Of a stretch of DNA of 64,000 nucleotides, positions 24,885 to 34,652 are shown in pieces. The DNA is from Neorhizobium tomejilense. Lineage in GTDB: Bacteria > Pseudomonadota > Alphaproteobacteria > Rhizobiales > Rhizobiaceae. Made by a program: the position numbers and the translations under genes. The stretch is taken from NCBI GenBank assembly GCA_002968845.1, contig PVBG01000013.1, positions 124,001 through 188,000 of the forward strand. Direction: 5' to 3'. Under the pieces are notes generated by a model. The model ran no database searches. It was not told the DNA's origin and saw only the letters and a list, made by a program, of their open reading frames with translations. The stretch's first letter is position 1, and the number at the start of each line of letters is the position of its first letter.

Positions 24885-26134
24885 GGCTTTACTCCGGGTT
24901 TCGTCCAGCTCCATTGGGTGACCGGCATGGCCGGCTTCCAGCCCGACATGCCGCCGATCGGCGCTGCGCGCGAAACCTCCATGCGGACCAGTTCACCGCC
25001 GAGTTTCGCATGCGCTGCCAGGAGAACCGCTTCCATTTCCAGCGTCACGGCATTGGCGACCAGCCGCCCGCCGGGCTTCAGCGCATCCAGGGCATGATCG
25101 AAAACGCCAGGCTCGCTGCCGCCGCCGCCGATGAAGATCGCATCCGGCTGCGGTAGGCCAGCCAGAACTGCTGGCGCCTCACCTTCGACGATGCGCAGGC
25201 CAGGCACGCCGAATGCCAAAGCATTCCGCCCGATCCGTGCTGACCGATTGGCGTTGGCTTCGATCGCAATGGCTTTGAGGGAAGGATCGGCCAGCATCCA
25301 TTCGATGCCGATCGAACCCGATCCGGCGCCGATATCCCACAGCAACTCGCCGCGGTGCGGAGCCAGTGCCGAGAGTGTCAGCGCCCGGATTTCACGCTTG
25401 GTGATCTGCCCGTCATGTTCGAACAGCGTATCGTCCAGTCCGAAAGCGCGCGGAAGCACAAAGGCTCCGGCTTCGGCCTTCACATCGATGGCGACGACAT
25501 TCAGCACATCGATATCCGGTAGCGCAAACTCATCCGCCTGCTGCGAACGGATACGTTCCGCCGCGCCGCCCAAAGATTCCAGAACAGTTATCCGAGAAGG
25601 CCCGAAACCGGTGCGAGACAAAAGCTCCGCCAGCGCCGCCGGCCCGTTCTCATCGGATGTCAGCGCGATGATCCGCCGGCCAGGATGCAGCAGCGGTCGG
25701 ATGTGTTCGAGCGGACGGCCATGCAATGACACCGTTTCGATGTCCTGCAGCGGCCAGCCGAGCCTTGAGGCGGCCAGAGAAAAGGCCGAGGGGGCAGGAT
25801 AGGCGGTATATTCTTCAGGCGCGACATGGCGGGACAGCGTTGCGCCGACGCCGAAGAAGAAGGGGTCTCCGGAGGCCAGCACGCAGACCTTTTGGCCGCG
25901 CAGCGCCACGACGTCGCGCATTGTTGCATCAAACGGTGTCGGCCATGGCCGGGCTTCGCCGGTGATAACGGAGGCCGCCAGCTCCAGATGCCGCCTGCCG
26001 CCGAAGACAACGACGGCGGATGCAATTGCCGAGCGGGCATTGTCGCCGAGGCCCGGGACGCCATCCTCGCCGATGCCGACGATGGACAGCCAGCGGCTTT
26101 GGTTTAAAGGTTTCCGAACTGATTCAGGAGGCAT
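24881..26134 (-). CDS. cobL: Precorrin-6Y C5,15-methyltransferase (decarboxylating), CbiE-CbiT fusion
   Basis: 417 residues. The N-terminal CbiE-like methylase has SIVGIGEDGVPGL and LASGDPFFFGVGATL, and the C-terminal CbiT domain has ALTLSALAPHRGELLWDIGAGSGSIGIEW for SAM binding. It methylates C5 and C15 and decarboxylates the C12 side chain. The ATG at 26132-26134 is one base from the start of cobK on the other strand. No upstream promoter space exists except inside cobK. Confidence 0.94.
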   Translation of the reverse strand: MPPESVRKPLNQSRWLSIVGIGEDGVPGLGDNARSAIASAVVVFGGRRHLELAASVITGEARPWPTPFDATMRDVVALRGQKVCVLASGDPFFFGVGATLSRHVAPEEYTAYPAPSAFSLAASRLGWPLQDIETVSLHGRPLEHIRPLLHPGRRIIALTSDENGPAALAELLSRTGFGPSRITVLESLGGAAERIRSQQADEFALPDIDVLNVVAIDVKAEAGAFVLPRAFGLDDTLFEHDGQITKREIRALTLSALAPHRGELLWDIGAGSGSIGIEWMLADPSLKAIAIEANANRSARIGRNALAFGVPGLRIVEGEAPAVLAGLPQPDAIFIGGGGSEPGVFDHALDALKPGGRLVANAVTLEMEAVLLAAHAKLGGELVRMEVSRAAPIGGMSGWKPAMPVTQWSWTKPGVKP

Positions 26135-26135
26135 C

Positions 26136-26891
26136 TTGCAACGCTCCATTCTCATTCTCGGCGGCACGGCGGAAGCCCGCGCGCTGGCCGGAAAGCTCGC
26201 CGGCGATCCCCGGTTTGCTCTGGAGCTGTCGCTTGCCGGGCGCACGCGCGCGCCGGCCGAGCAACCCGTGCCGGTGCGTGTCGGCGGTTTTGGCGGTGCC
26301 GAAGGGCTTGCCACCTATCTCAGGCAGAAAGGCATCTCGATCCTGATCGATGCGACGCATCCCCATGCAGCTCAGATTTCCCGCAATGCGGCCAAAGCCG
26401 CCGAGATTTCCGGCGTCCCGCTTGTCGCCCTGCGACGGTCGGCCTGGCAGAGGCAGCCCGGTGACCGCTGGATCGAAGTCGCCAGTGCCGCCGATGCGGT
26501 CAATGCCCTGGGAGATGTCCCCCGAAAAGTATTCCTGACGCTCGGCCGGCAGGAACTTCTGCCCTTCGAGGCCGCGCCCCGGCATCACTACCTGATCCGC
26601 AGCGTCGATCCGGTTGAGCCGCCGCTTTCCGTTCCGAACGCCGTCTATCTGACCGCGCGTGGCCCCTTCGAACAGGCGGACGAGGCCCGGCTCCTGCGGG
26701 ACCACGGCATCGAGGCGATCGTCGCCAAGAACAGCGGCGGGCCGGCGAGCTACGGCAAGATCGCCGCTGCGCGCAAACTTGGTATCGATGTCGTCCTGAT
26801 CCGCCGCCCGGACCTGCCGGAAGTGCCGTGCGTCGAGACCGTGGAGGAGATGCTCGCCTGGCTCGATCATGCGCCGGTGCCCCTGAAATAA
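26136..26891 (+). CDS. cobK: Precorrin-6A reductase
   Basis: 251 residues starting at TTG (LQRSILILGGTAEARALAGKL) with AGGAGG five bases upstream, which decides the start. It has DATHPHAAQISRNA and GRQELLPFE, and ends with VIRRP-like residues (IRRPDLPEVPCVETVEEMLAWL). CobK/CbiJ uses NADPH to reduce precorrin-6A. It lies on the plus strand between cobL and cobJ, which are on the minus strand, and overlaps the cobJ 3' end by 25 bases. Its whole length is antisense to any cobJ-cobL read-through transcript. Confidence 0.93.
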   Translation: MQRSILILGGTAEARALAGKLAGDPRFALELSLAGRTRAPAEQPVPVRVGGFGGAEGLATYLRQKGISILIDATHPHAAQISRNAAKAAEISGVPLVALRRSAWQRQPGDRWIEVASAADAVNALGDVPRKVFLTLGRQELLPFEAAPRHHYLIRSVDPVEPPLSVPNAVYLTARGPFEQADEARLLRDHGIEAIVAKNSGGPASYGKIAAARKLGIDVVLIRRPDLPEVPCVETVEEMLAWLDHAPVPLK

Positions 26892-27634
26892 CGCGGCGAA
26901 TAGACGATCGGGCGCTGGTTCTCCCGCTCGATCACCCGCGTTTCCGCGGTGCCGACGATCACGCATGTCGCCATGTCGGCCATGTCGCCTGCCGCTTCGG
27001 CGAGCGGCACGATGCGGATAGCTTCATCCGGCCGACCGGCTGCTCTGCCGAAGATCACGGGCACGGTGCCGGGGAGATGGTCGCGCAGAATGTTAAAGGC
27101 CTCGCCGAGCTGATGCGGGCGCGCCTTGCTGACCGGGTTGTAGAAGGCCATCACGAAACCGGCTGTCGCCGCGGCGATCAGGCGTTTCTCGATCACGTCC
27201 CAAGGCTTCAGATTGTTTGAAAGCGAGATGGCGCAGAAATCATGACCGAGCGGCGCACCGGCCTTGGCCGCGACCGCCAGCATGGCGGTGATGCCGGGAA
27301 CGACCGAAAAATCGATCTCGCGCCACAAGGCCGGACCGTCGTCGATCGCCTCGCAGACCGCGGCTGCCATGGCGAACACGCCGGGGTCGCCGCCCGAGAC
27401 GACACAGACCTTGCCTCCGCCCGCCGCCATTTCGAGCGCGGCGCGGGCACGCGCCAGTTCCTCCCGGTTATCCGATGCGTGGCGGCGTTGGCCGGGCCGG
27501 AGATTCAGCCGGTCGATATACGGAAAATAGCCGAAAAAGTCTTCCGCTACCGTAACTGCGGCGGCCGCTTCCGGCGTCATCTGGTCGGGATTGCCGGGGC
27601 CGAGGCCGACGACGGTCAACGAACCGGTTGTCAT
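26867..27634 (-). CDS. cobJ: Precorrin-3B C17-methyltransferase
   Basis: 255 residues with LTVVGLGPGNPDQMTPEA, the VCVVSGGDPGVFAMA loop, VPGITAMLAVAAKAGAPLGHDF and VMAFYNPVSKARPHQL. These are the CobJ/CbiH pattern. It carries out ring contraction with C17 methylation. Coupled to cobI by a 4-base overlap. Confidence 0.95.
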   Translation of the reverse strand: MTTGSLTVVGLGPGNPDQMTPEAAAAVTVAEDFFGYFPYIDRLNLRPGQRRHASDNREELARARAALEMAAGGGKVCVVSGGDPGVFAMAAAVCEAIDDGPALWREIDFSVVPGITAMLAVAAKAGAPLGHDFCAISLSNNLKPWDVIEKRLIAAATAGFVMAFYNPVSKARPHQLGEAFNILRDHLPGTVPVIFGRAAGRPDEAIRIVPLAEAAGDMADMATCVIVGTAETRVIERENQRPIVYSPRYFRGTGA

Positions 27635-28371
27635 GGCCGTGTCTTCCAGCCGGGCACGAGGACGATCGAGAAATACGGGGCAGGGCTCTCGTCGCGCTCT
27701 TCCAGACGCTGCGCGGCGCCGTTCGCCATCGTGCCGCGCTCGACATAGAGCGCTCCGGACAGTTTGCCGACGGAGGCCAGCGCCCGGCGGATTTTTGGCA
27801 GGTTGCGGCCGACCTTCATGATCACCGCGCCGTCGGTGTTTTCAAGCCGCTCCGCAAGCTTCTCTTCGGACAGGGTTCCCGGCAACACGCTTAGAATATC
27901 GTCGCCCTGGACGAGCGGCATGCCGGTCATCGACCAGCAGCCGGACATGGCGGTGACGCCGGCGATGACTTCCGCGTGGTAGCGGCCGGCCAGCCGCACA
28001 TGCAGGTGCATGTAGGATCCGTAGAACAGCGGGTCGCCTTCGCTCAGCACGGCGACGTGCCTGCCCGCATCGAGATGCGCGGCGATGTCTTCCGCGGAGC
28101 GGTCGAAGAAATCGGCGATCGGGCCGCGATAATCGGCTTCGTCCTTGTGGGTCTCGACCGTGACCGGATAGACCAGCGGCAATTCTAGCGTACCCGGCCG
28201 GATATGCGCCTCGACGATGGCGCGGCCATTGCCGCTCGAGCCCTTCTTGCAGAAGAAGGCGATCACGTCCGCTTCGTGGATGGCACGCACCGCCTTCAGC
28301 GTCAGCAGTTCGGGGTCGCCGGGTCCGGTGCCGACGCCCGTGAGCCTGCCCTTGATGAGCGCGGCGTTCAC
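27631..28371 (-). CDS. cobI: Precorrin-2 C20-methyltransferase
   Basis: 246 residues with LTGVGTGPGDPELLTLKAVRAI, VAVLSEGDPLFYGSYMH and VTAMSGCWSMTGMPL. LSEGDPLFYGS is typical of CobI/CbiL. It methylates precorrin-2 at C20. It has 4-base overlaps on both sides. Confidence 0.95.
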   Translation of the reverse strand: MNAALIKGRLTGVGTGPGDPELLTLKAVRAIHEADVIAFFCKKGSSGNGRAIVEAHIRPGTLELPLVYPVTVETHKDEADYRGPIADFFDRSAEDIAAHLDAGRHVAVLSEGDPLFYGSYMHLHVRLAGRYHAEVIAGVTAMSGCWSMTGMPLVQGDDILSVLPGTLSEEKLAERLENTDGAVIMKVGRNLPKIRRALASVGKLSGALYVERGTMANGAAQRLEERDESPAPYFSIVLVPGWKTRP

Positions 28372-28997
28372 AGTCCGGCCCTCGCCAGCGCGTTGACGCA
28401 GGCGGCCGTCATCGCCGAGCCGCCCATGCGGCCGCGCACGATCGCATAGGGAATGCCGAGCGTCGCTTCCATCAGCGCCTCCTTGGATTCCGCCGCGCCG
28501 ACGAAACCGACCGGCATGCCGATGATGGCAGCCGGGCGCGGCGCGCCGGCGTCGAGCATTTCCAGCAGGCGGAAGAGCGCGGTCGGCGCATTGCCGATCG
28601 CAACGACTGCGCCTTCGAGATCGTCCCAGAGATCCAGCGCGGCAGCTGAGCGGGTGTTGCCGATGGTTTTTGCCAGCTCGATCGTGCGGCCGTCGCGCAG
28701 CGTGCAGATCACCTGGTTATGGGCCGGCAGGCGGGCGCGGGTAATGCCATGCGCCACCATCTCGGCATCGCAATAGATTGGCTTGCCGGCATGCAGCGCG
28801 CCGCGCGCCTGCGCGACGAAATCCTTGGAAAACCGGAAATGCTGAGCCGCCTCGACCAGCCCGCAAGCATGGATCATGCGCACCGCGATCTCGGCCTGTT
28901 CCGACGAAAAAGGCGAGAGATCCGCTTCCTCGCGGATGATCGCGAAGGATTTTTCATAGATCGCGTCGCCTTCGCGAATGTAATCGTAACTGTTCAT
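28368..28997 (-). CDS. cobH: Precorrin-8X methylmutase
   Basis: 209 residues, normal CobH length, starting MNSYDYIREGDAIYEKSF. It has ARLPAHNQVICTLRDG near the active-site His region, GNTRSAAALDLW and PVGFVGAAESKEAL. CobH moves the methyl group from C11 to C12. The ATG overlaps the cobG stop. Confidence 0.95.
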   Translation of the reverse strand: MNSYDYIREGDAIYEKSFAIIREEADLSPFSSEQAEIAVRMIHACGLVEAAQHFRFSKDFVAQARGALHAGKPIYCDAEMVAHGITRARLPAHNQVICTLRDGRTIELAKTIGNTRSAAALDLWDDLEGAVVAIGNAPTALFRLLEMLDAGAPRPAAIIGMPVGFVGAAESKEALMEATLGIPYAIVRGRMGGSAMTAACVNALARAGL

Positions 28998-30307
28998 GAT
29001 CTTCCTGACGTAACGGCCGCAGCAAGCCGGCGCGGTCCCAGACGGGCGAGGCAGGCGGCGGAATTTTCGCCGGCGCGCCTTTCGTCTCGGACAAGATCGG
29101 CGATGCGGCGAAGGGAGTTGTTGGTATCGGCAAAAGCGACCGAGGCAAAGGGCACGTCGGCCGCTTTTCCTCCGGCGATCAGCGAAAGGCCGGCGGCCGT
29201 TCCGCAGAGTGCAAGCGCTGATGGCTGCGGATGGGCGCAACCCTTGGGGCAGCCGGTCACGTGCAGCTTGAACGAACCGTCCAGCAGATTGCCGCAGTCT
29301 TCCGCCGCTTTGGCAGCGAGTTCGTGGGTGGCGATGGCCGCGGAATTGCAGGCGGGGCTCCCGGGACAAGCGGCAATCGCCGAACGCGGATCGCTCGGCG
29401 AGGTGACGAAGCCGTTGCTGCCGGCAAAAGCGGTCAGAGCTTCGCAGGCGGTTCGAGTGCCAAAAAACAGGAGCGAATGGTCGAAGGCCGGTTTCAGGGA
29501 CCGTATTCCCAGCCGCTCGGCTTCGTCGCAAAGAGCGATCAGGTCCTCGGCTTTTGCCTGACCGAAGGCCGGGCCGATGCCTGCCGCGAAAAGATCTTCG
29601 GAGAGGCGGAAGGTGCCGAAAGGCGAGGCTGGCCGGCTGGGCACATCGTTCGTGGGCAACCCGGCGGCGAGATCGCGTCCCCTCGCCTTCTGTCCCTTTT
29701 CGCCGAGCTTTCGAAGCAGCGCCAGAGTGGCGGAGACGGCCTCTGTTTCACGTAAAACATTGAAAACACGGCCGGTTGCTTCGGTCCCGCCCAAAAGCAG
29801 GGTCCAGTGGATGCCTTCATCGCTGGAAACGGCGGTGAGCCGGATATCGGCCAGGAGGTCGGAAAGCCTGAGCCGCCCGCCACCGTCAACCACCACCGAC
29901 ATCTTTGGAGCAAGGCCGAGGATATCGGGCGCACCGTGGCGGATCGCCTCGGCTATCGGGCGCGGATCGGCGATCTCGGTGTCGTCCAACCCCGCCAGCG
30001 GCGGAGTTTCGACAGCAAGTCCCTCGCGAAGCGGCAGGTTCAGCGCGCGGACATCGGCATCGAGGAGGGGAGCCGAGGCCTCGCTCAGTCCCCGGACCTG
30101 CAGGTTGCCGCGGGCGGAAATATCGAGAATGCCGTTGCCATACCGCCGCGCCAATCGGCAGAGCTCGACCAGTTTTGCCGGGGTGATCGCGTCGGTCAGC
30201 GCGACGCGGGCGAGGAGCCCGTCGCCCGTCTGCATCGGGGCGGACAGGGCGGGGCAGGCGCCACGGCGCATATCCAGCGTGTTTCGGTCGAGGGAAAGCG
30301 TCGTCAT
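28994..30307 (-). CDS. cobG: Precorrin-3B synthase (aerobic monooxygenase)
   Basis: 437 residues related to sulfite/nitrite reductases. It has DISARGNLQVRGL in the ferredoxin-like half, CPGSPACNSA, and LHVTGCPKGCAHPQPS with 4Fe-4S ligand cysteines. CobG uses O2 to form the C20-hydroxy gamma-lactone, so its presence marks the oxygen-dependent pathway. It overlaps cobN by 4 bases and cobH by 4 bases. Confidence 0.93.
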   Translation of the reverse strand: MTTLSLDRNTLDMRRGACPALSAPMQTGDGLLARVALTDAITPAKLVELCRLARRYGNGILDISARGNLQVRGLSEASAPLLDADVRALNLPLREGLAVETPPLAGLDDTEIADPRPIAEAIRHGAPDILGLAPKMSVVVDGGGRLRLSDLLADIRLTAVSSDEGIHWTLLLGGTEATGRVFNVLRETEAVSATLALLRKLGEKGQKARGRDLAAGLPTNDVPSRPASPFGTFRLSEDLFAAGIGPAFGQAKAEDLIALCDEAERLGIRSLKPAFDHSLLFFGTRTACEALTAFAGSNGFVTSPSDPRSAIAACPGSPACNSAAIATHELAAKAAEDCGNLLDGSFKLHVTGCPKGCAHPQPSALALCGTAAGLSLIAGGKAADVPFASVAFADTNNSLRRIADLVRDERRAGENSAACLARLGPRRLAAAVTSGRS

Positions 30308-33300
30308 GCGACCTTCTCCCGGGTGAGCATTTCGAGTTCGGCATCCACCGCATTGCGACGGGGATGCCAGAGGCCGCGGCGGAGTGCCGAGCGGAACCGC
30401 GCGGCCATGAAGCGGGCGCCTTCGGGATTCTGGTTTAGCAGGAAGTCGCGGACCGTTTCATCGCCGAGATAGGCGTCGTAGGTCGCTTCGATCAGCGATT
30501 GCGGAATGGCGTGGGTGGTTTCGGCAAAACCGATCAGGCGGTCGACCGTCTCCACCAGTTCCGCAGCGCCGCGCGGGCCGTGGCGCATCTGGCCGGCGAT
30601 GAAGCGCGGATTGACGGCGCGGGCGCGCACCACGCGGGTTACCGCTTCGGAAATCGAACGGGCACGAGGTTTTTGAGGATCGGTCGTGTCGAGCGCGATC
30701 ACATCCGCCTTGCCGCCGAGTGCCGCGACTGCCGCCGCAAATCCGCCGATGAAGGCGACATCGGCCGAGCCGTCCAGCAGGTCGCGGCCCGGATCGTCGC
30801 CCGTATGGACCAGCAGATCGGCGGTGCCGATGCGGTTTGCGAACTGGCCGGGCACGTGGCTGGCGTCGCCGTCCGCGCCGCCGAAGGAATGGCTCGTCGC
30901 GTCGAGATAGATACGGCCCAGCTCCTCGCGTTCGCCCCAAGTGCCGTCGGCGAGCTTTTCCTCGATGCCGGAGCCATAGGTGCCTGGTGCCGAACCGAAG
31001 ATGCGCGACGGTACGTGCCCGAGCGCTTGTGTCTCTTCGGCCAGGGGATTGTCGCCCGGTGCTTCCTCGCGGCTGGCGATGGCGCGCATCGCGGCGTCGA
31101 GCAGGGCGATGAGAGCCGGAAACATGTCGCGGAACAGGCCGGAAATCCTCAGCGTCACGTCGACGCGCGGGCGGCCGAGCGCTGCCGGCGGCAGGACTTC
31201 GATGCCGGTGACGCGGCCCGTCGCCGTATCCTGCACGGGTCTCGCCCCCATCAGCGCCAGGACCTGGGCCACTTCCTCGCCGCCGCTGCGCAGGGACGCG
31301 CTGCCCCACAGATCGAAGACGAGGCTTTTCGGCCAGTCGCCGTGATCCTGGAGATAACGCCGCAGGATTTCGTCGGCCGCACGTTTGCCGAGTTCGAAGG
31401 CGGTCGGCGTCGGCAGCGTGCGCGGATCGCTGGCAAAGAGGTTGCGGCCGGTCGGCATCACGTCGCGGCGGCCGCGGGCCGGGGCACCGGATGGGCCCGG
31501 GCGGATGTGCTTGCCGTCGAGTGCGTCGAGCAAGGCCTGTCGTTCGGTCTCGGCGCTTTGGACACGCAGCGTATCGTCATCGCCGGGCGCCACCTGCCCG
31601 AAAACGTGCTGGCCGTCCTTGATCGAAAAATCCTTGAGATCGCAGAGAAATGCGTCGATGCGGGTGAGCGCCGTATCCGGATCGTCGCTGTTCGAGACGC
31701 CGGCCTCGCCCGCCAGTCCGGTATTGCGGGCGGTCTCGACGATCAGCTTGGCCAGCCGGTCGCGACGGCGGCGATCGAGCCCGTCGGCCTGCGCATATTC
31801 GTCGACCAGCAGTTCCAGCTTCTTCTGTTCGTCGGAAAGACCAGCGCCGGCCAGAACCGGGGGCAGGTGGCCGATGGTGACGGCTGCGATCCGCCGTTTG
31901 GCGACGGCGGCCTCGCCCGGATTGGACACGATGAAGGGATAGACGACCGGCAGGCCGCCGGTGACGATCTCCGGAAAACAATCCTTCGACAGCGCCACGG
32001 TCTTGCCTGGCAGCCATTCGAGTGTCCCATGCGCGCCGACATGGACGATCGCATGCGCGCCGAGCGTTTCGCGCATCCATTGGCCGAAGGCGACCAGCGC
32101 GTGGCGCGGGGGGAGGTCCGGGCTGTGATAATCGGCGCGGCGATCAGCGTTGCGGCCGCGGTCGGGCGCGAGCGCGACGGTGATGTTGCCGAAGCTCGCG
32201 GCGCGGAAACGGAAAGTGCCGTCCCTGAGATCTTCATCGGCTTCGGCCCCGCCCCACGCAGCCTCTGCAACGGTCAGGGGATCGTAGGCGGAGCGTGCGT
32301 AGCCTGCGGATTTGGCACTCAGGCGGTCGAGGAGATCACGCGGAGTCTCAGGGATATCCGAAACATCATAGCCGGCTACCGATAATTCGTGCAGCATGCC
32401 GAGCACGCTTTGCGGCACATCCAGGCCGACGGCATAACCGGTGCGTCCGGGCGCGCTCGGATAGTCCGGCATGAGAATGACGATCTTGCGCTCGGGTCGT
32501 GGCGTGGTTTTGAGCCGGAGGAAGGCAGCGATACGGTCGACGACCTGTTCGACCCGGTCGGGTTCCGGCCGGTTGACGAGGTTGGCGGAGCTTTCGCCGG
32601 TCTTGAAGGAAATCGCGCCGGCAAGAATGCGCCCGTCGAGCTCCGGCAGGACCACGTGCATGGCAAGGTCGGCGGGGTTGAGGCCGCGCCGGTTCTCCGC
32701 CCAGCCATCGCGGCGGGTCGTGGCAACGACGATCTGGAAGACCGGCACGCCGGTGCGGTCGAAAATCGTTTCGCCGTTGCCGTCCGTGCCGCTGGCAAAG
32801 GCGGTGGTAGAAAGGATGGCCGCAGATTTCAGGTCCGAGACCGCCTGTTCGACGAAGGCCAGTGCATCCGGCTCCTTCAGTCCGCCGACGAAGATCGGCA
32901 CAGGTGCAAAACCGCGCTTTTTGAGCGCTTCGAACAGTGCGTCGATCGGCGCTGCGTCATTCGCAAGCAGCATGGAGCGGTAGAACAGGATCGGCAAGCG
33001 CGGCGCATCCGGCGTAAAACCCGCCAGCAGGTCGCTGGCCTCGGCGATGCCTGTTCCGGGCGCGTAGTAGCCAGCCTTCGGCACTGGGGCCGCCTGCGGC
33101 AGCGTTTCGGTTTTGCCCTCGGCCAGCGTCGTCAGCAGCGTCGCCAGAAGCCGCATATTGGCCGGGCCGCCCTCGCGGAAGCAGCTCAAGATGCCGGCGA
33201 TCCGGTCTTCCGAAACGGTCGAGGCCGCGATCAGCCGTTCGTCGCGGATGCTGCATTCGCCGGGCAGCAGCGCCAGCGCGATCTTTTTCCGCTTCGCCAT

Positions 33301-33597
33301 GCGCGAAAGCTCCTCAACGCCGTAGGACCAGCGATCGAAACCGCCGAGAATGCGCACGAGGATGATCTTGGCGTGGGCCGCCGTCTTCTCGACCCACAGA
33401 TCGACGGACATCGGATGGCGCAGGTCGGAAAGACTGGTCAGCCGCAGGCTCGGCAAATTCGAACCCCAGATGGCGGAAAGGCCGTTCAGGTCGCTGCCGG
33501 AAAAGGACAGCACCACCACGTCGGCCGGCGACTGATTGAGGTCGACCGGTTCGATGAGGTCGTCAAGCGACGACGATGTGGTGGCGAGTATGTGCAT
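30304..33597 (-). CDS. cobN: Cobaltochelatase CobN subunit
   Basis: 1,097 residues of the CobN/Mg-chelatase large-subunit family. It starts MHILATTSSSLDDL, with LLPGECSIRDERL, VHVGAHGTLEWLPGKTVALS (chelatase core), GPSGAPARGRRDVMPTGRNLF, GSAPGTYGSGIEE and NPRFIAGQMRHGPRGAAE. With CobS and CobT (not in the window) it inserts Co2+ into hydrogenobyrinate a,c-diamide. The length is shorter than the ~1,275 residues of the Pseudomonas denitrificans protein, but both ends and core motifs are intact. Upstream coupling to cobW is by a 17-base gap. Confidence 0.95.
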   Translation of the reverse strand: MHILATTSSSLDDLIEPVDLNQSPADVVVLSFSGSDLNGLSAIWGSNLPSLRLTSLSDLRHPMSVDLWVEKTAAHAKIILVRILGGFDRWSYGVEELSRMAKRKKIALALLPGECSIRDERLIAASTVSEDRIAGILSCFREGGPANMRLLATLLTTLAEGKTETLPQAAPVPKAGYYAPGTGIAEASDLLAGFTPDAPRLPILFYRSMLLANDAAPIDALFEALKKRGFAPVPIFVGGLKEPDALAFVEQAVSDLKSAAILSTTAFASGTDGNGETIFDRTGVPVFQIVVATTRRDGWAENRRGLNPADLAMHVVLPELDGRILAGAISFKTGESSANLVNRPEPDRVEQVVDRIAAFLRLKTTPRPERKIVILMPDYPSAPGRTGYAVGLDVPQSVLGMLHELSVAGYDVSDIPETPRDLLDRLSAKSAGYARSAYDPLTVAEAAWGGAEADEDLRDGTFRFRAASFGNITVALAPDRGRNADRRADYHSPDLPPRHALVAFGQWMRETLGAHAIVHVGAHGTLEWLPGKTVALSKDCFPEIVTGGLPVVYPFIVSNPGEAAVAKRRIAAVTIGHLPPVLAGAGLSDEQKKLELLVDEYAQADGLDRRRRDRLAKLIVETARNTGLAGEAGVSNSDDPDTALTRIDAFLCDLKDFSIKDGQHVFGQVAPGDDDTLRVQSAETERQALLDALDGKHIRPGPSGAPARGRRDVMPTGRNLFASDPRTLPTPTAFELGKRAADEILRRYLQDHGDWPKSLVFDLWGSASLRSGGEEVAQVLALMGARPVQDTATGRVTGIEVLPPAALGRPRVDVTLRISGLFRDMFPALIALLDAAMRAIASREEAPGDNPLAEETQALGHVPSRIFGSAPGTYGSGIEEKLADGTWGEREELGRIYLDATSHSFGGADGDASHVPGQFANRIGTADLLVHTGDDPGRDLLDGSADVAFIGGFAAAVAALGGKADVIALDTTDPQKPRARSISEAVTRVVRARAVNPRFIAGQMRHGPRGAAELVETVDRLIGFAETTHAIPQSLIEATYDAYLGDETVRDFLLNQNPEGARFMAARFRSALRRGLWHPRRNAVDAELEMLTREKVA

Positions 33598-33614
33598 CCT
33601 TCCCTCGGGCCTAC

Positions 33615-34652
33615 TTATGCGGCCAGCATCCTTTCGATCGCGGCGCGGTCGATGCCTTTTTCGCCGATCACGACAAGGCGGCTTGTCCGCGCTTCGCCGG
33701 GTGCCCAGGCGCGGTCGAAATAGTGGTTCACGCGCGATCCTACCGCCTGAACCTGCAGGCGCATCGGCTTGTTCGCGACTTCCACGAAGCCTTTTATGCG
33801 CAGCACGTTTTCCGCCTCCGCCGTCGCGGAAATGCGTGCGGCGAGCTGTTCGGCATCGATGACTGCGGCCAGATCGACGACGAAGCTGTCGAAATCGTCG
33901 TGATCATGGTCGAGTTCGTCGTCGTGATGGGTCTTGCGGTTTTCGATATCGTCCTCGACGGCGAGGCCCAGACCGATCAGCACAGCCGGATCGATGGCGC
34001 CGTTGGCGGCCGAGACGATTTTCACGGCGCGCGGCAGATGGGCGGACACGCGATCCCTGGCGGTCGCGAGGCCGGCGGCATCCAGGAGGTCGCTCTTGGT
34101 GAGCACGATCATGTCGGCGCACGCCACCTGGTCCTCGAACACTTCCTCGACCGGGTCGTCATGGTCGATCGAGCCGTCCGCGTCGCGCTGCGCTTCCAGC
34201 GCCTCGTGATCGTCGGCTACGCGACCTTCGGCAAGCGCCAGTCCGTCGACGACGGCAATCACCGCGTCGACCGTCACTCGCGCCTTGACGTCAGGCCACT
34301 GGAAGGCCTGGACGAGGGGCTTCGGCAGCGCGAGGCCCGAGGTCTCGATGAGGATGTGATCGACGCGGGGTTCGATGGCCAGGATCCGGTCGATCGCCGG
34401 CACGAAATCGTCCGCCACGGTGCAGCAGATGCAGCCGTTGGCAAGCTCGATGATGTTGTCTTCCGGGCAGCTTTCGATGCCGCAGCCCTTCAGCACGTCG
34501 CCGTCGATGCCGACATCGCCGAATTCGTTGACGATGATCGCCAGCCGCTTGCCCTTCAGGTTTTCGATCAGGTTGCGGATCAGCGTGGTCTTGCCGGCTC
34601 CCAGAAACCCGGTAACGACGGTGCAGGGAACGCGGTCGAACGAAACGCTCAT
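33615..34652 (-). CDS. cobW: CobW, COG0523 GTPase metallochaperone
   Basis: 345 residues: TVVTGFLGAGKTTLIRNL P-loop at the N-terminus, the GCICCTV metal-binding CxCC, and a His/Asp-rich HHDDELDHDHDD stretch near residue 235. The C-terminal CobW_C domain ends the protein. It is thought to deliver cobalt to CobNST. I chose the ATG at 34650-34652, which overlaps the stop of the DUF1636 gene. There is no cobP next to it, unlike some alphaproteobacterial clusters. Confidence 0.94.
   Translation of the reverse strand: MSVSFDRVPCTVVTGFLGAGKTTLIRNLIENLKGKRLAIIVNEFGDVGIDGDVLKGCGIESCPEDNIIELANGCICCTVADDFVPAIDRILAIEPRVDHILIETSGLALPKPLVQAFQWPDVKARVTVDAVIAVVDGLALAEGRVADDHEALEAQRDADGSIDHDDPVEEVFEDQVACADMIVLTKSDLLDAAGLATARDRVSAHLPRAVKIVSAANGAIDPAVLIGLGLAVEDDIENRKTHHDDELDHDHDDFDSFVVDLAAVIDAEQLAARISATAEAENVLRIKGFVEVANKPMRLQVQAVGSRVNHYFDRAWAPGEARTSRLVVIGEKGIDRAAIERMLAA

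Noticed and set aside
30499..32385. A plus-strand frame of 628 codons antisense to cobN
   Set aside because: Composition is that of a complement shadow, and cobN on the minus strand has clear family motifs throughout.
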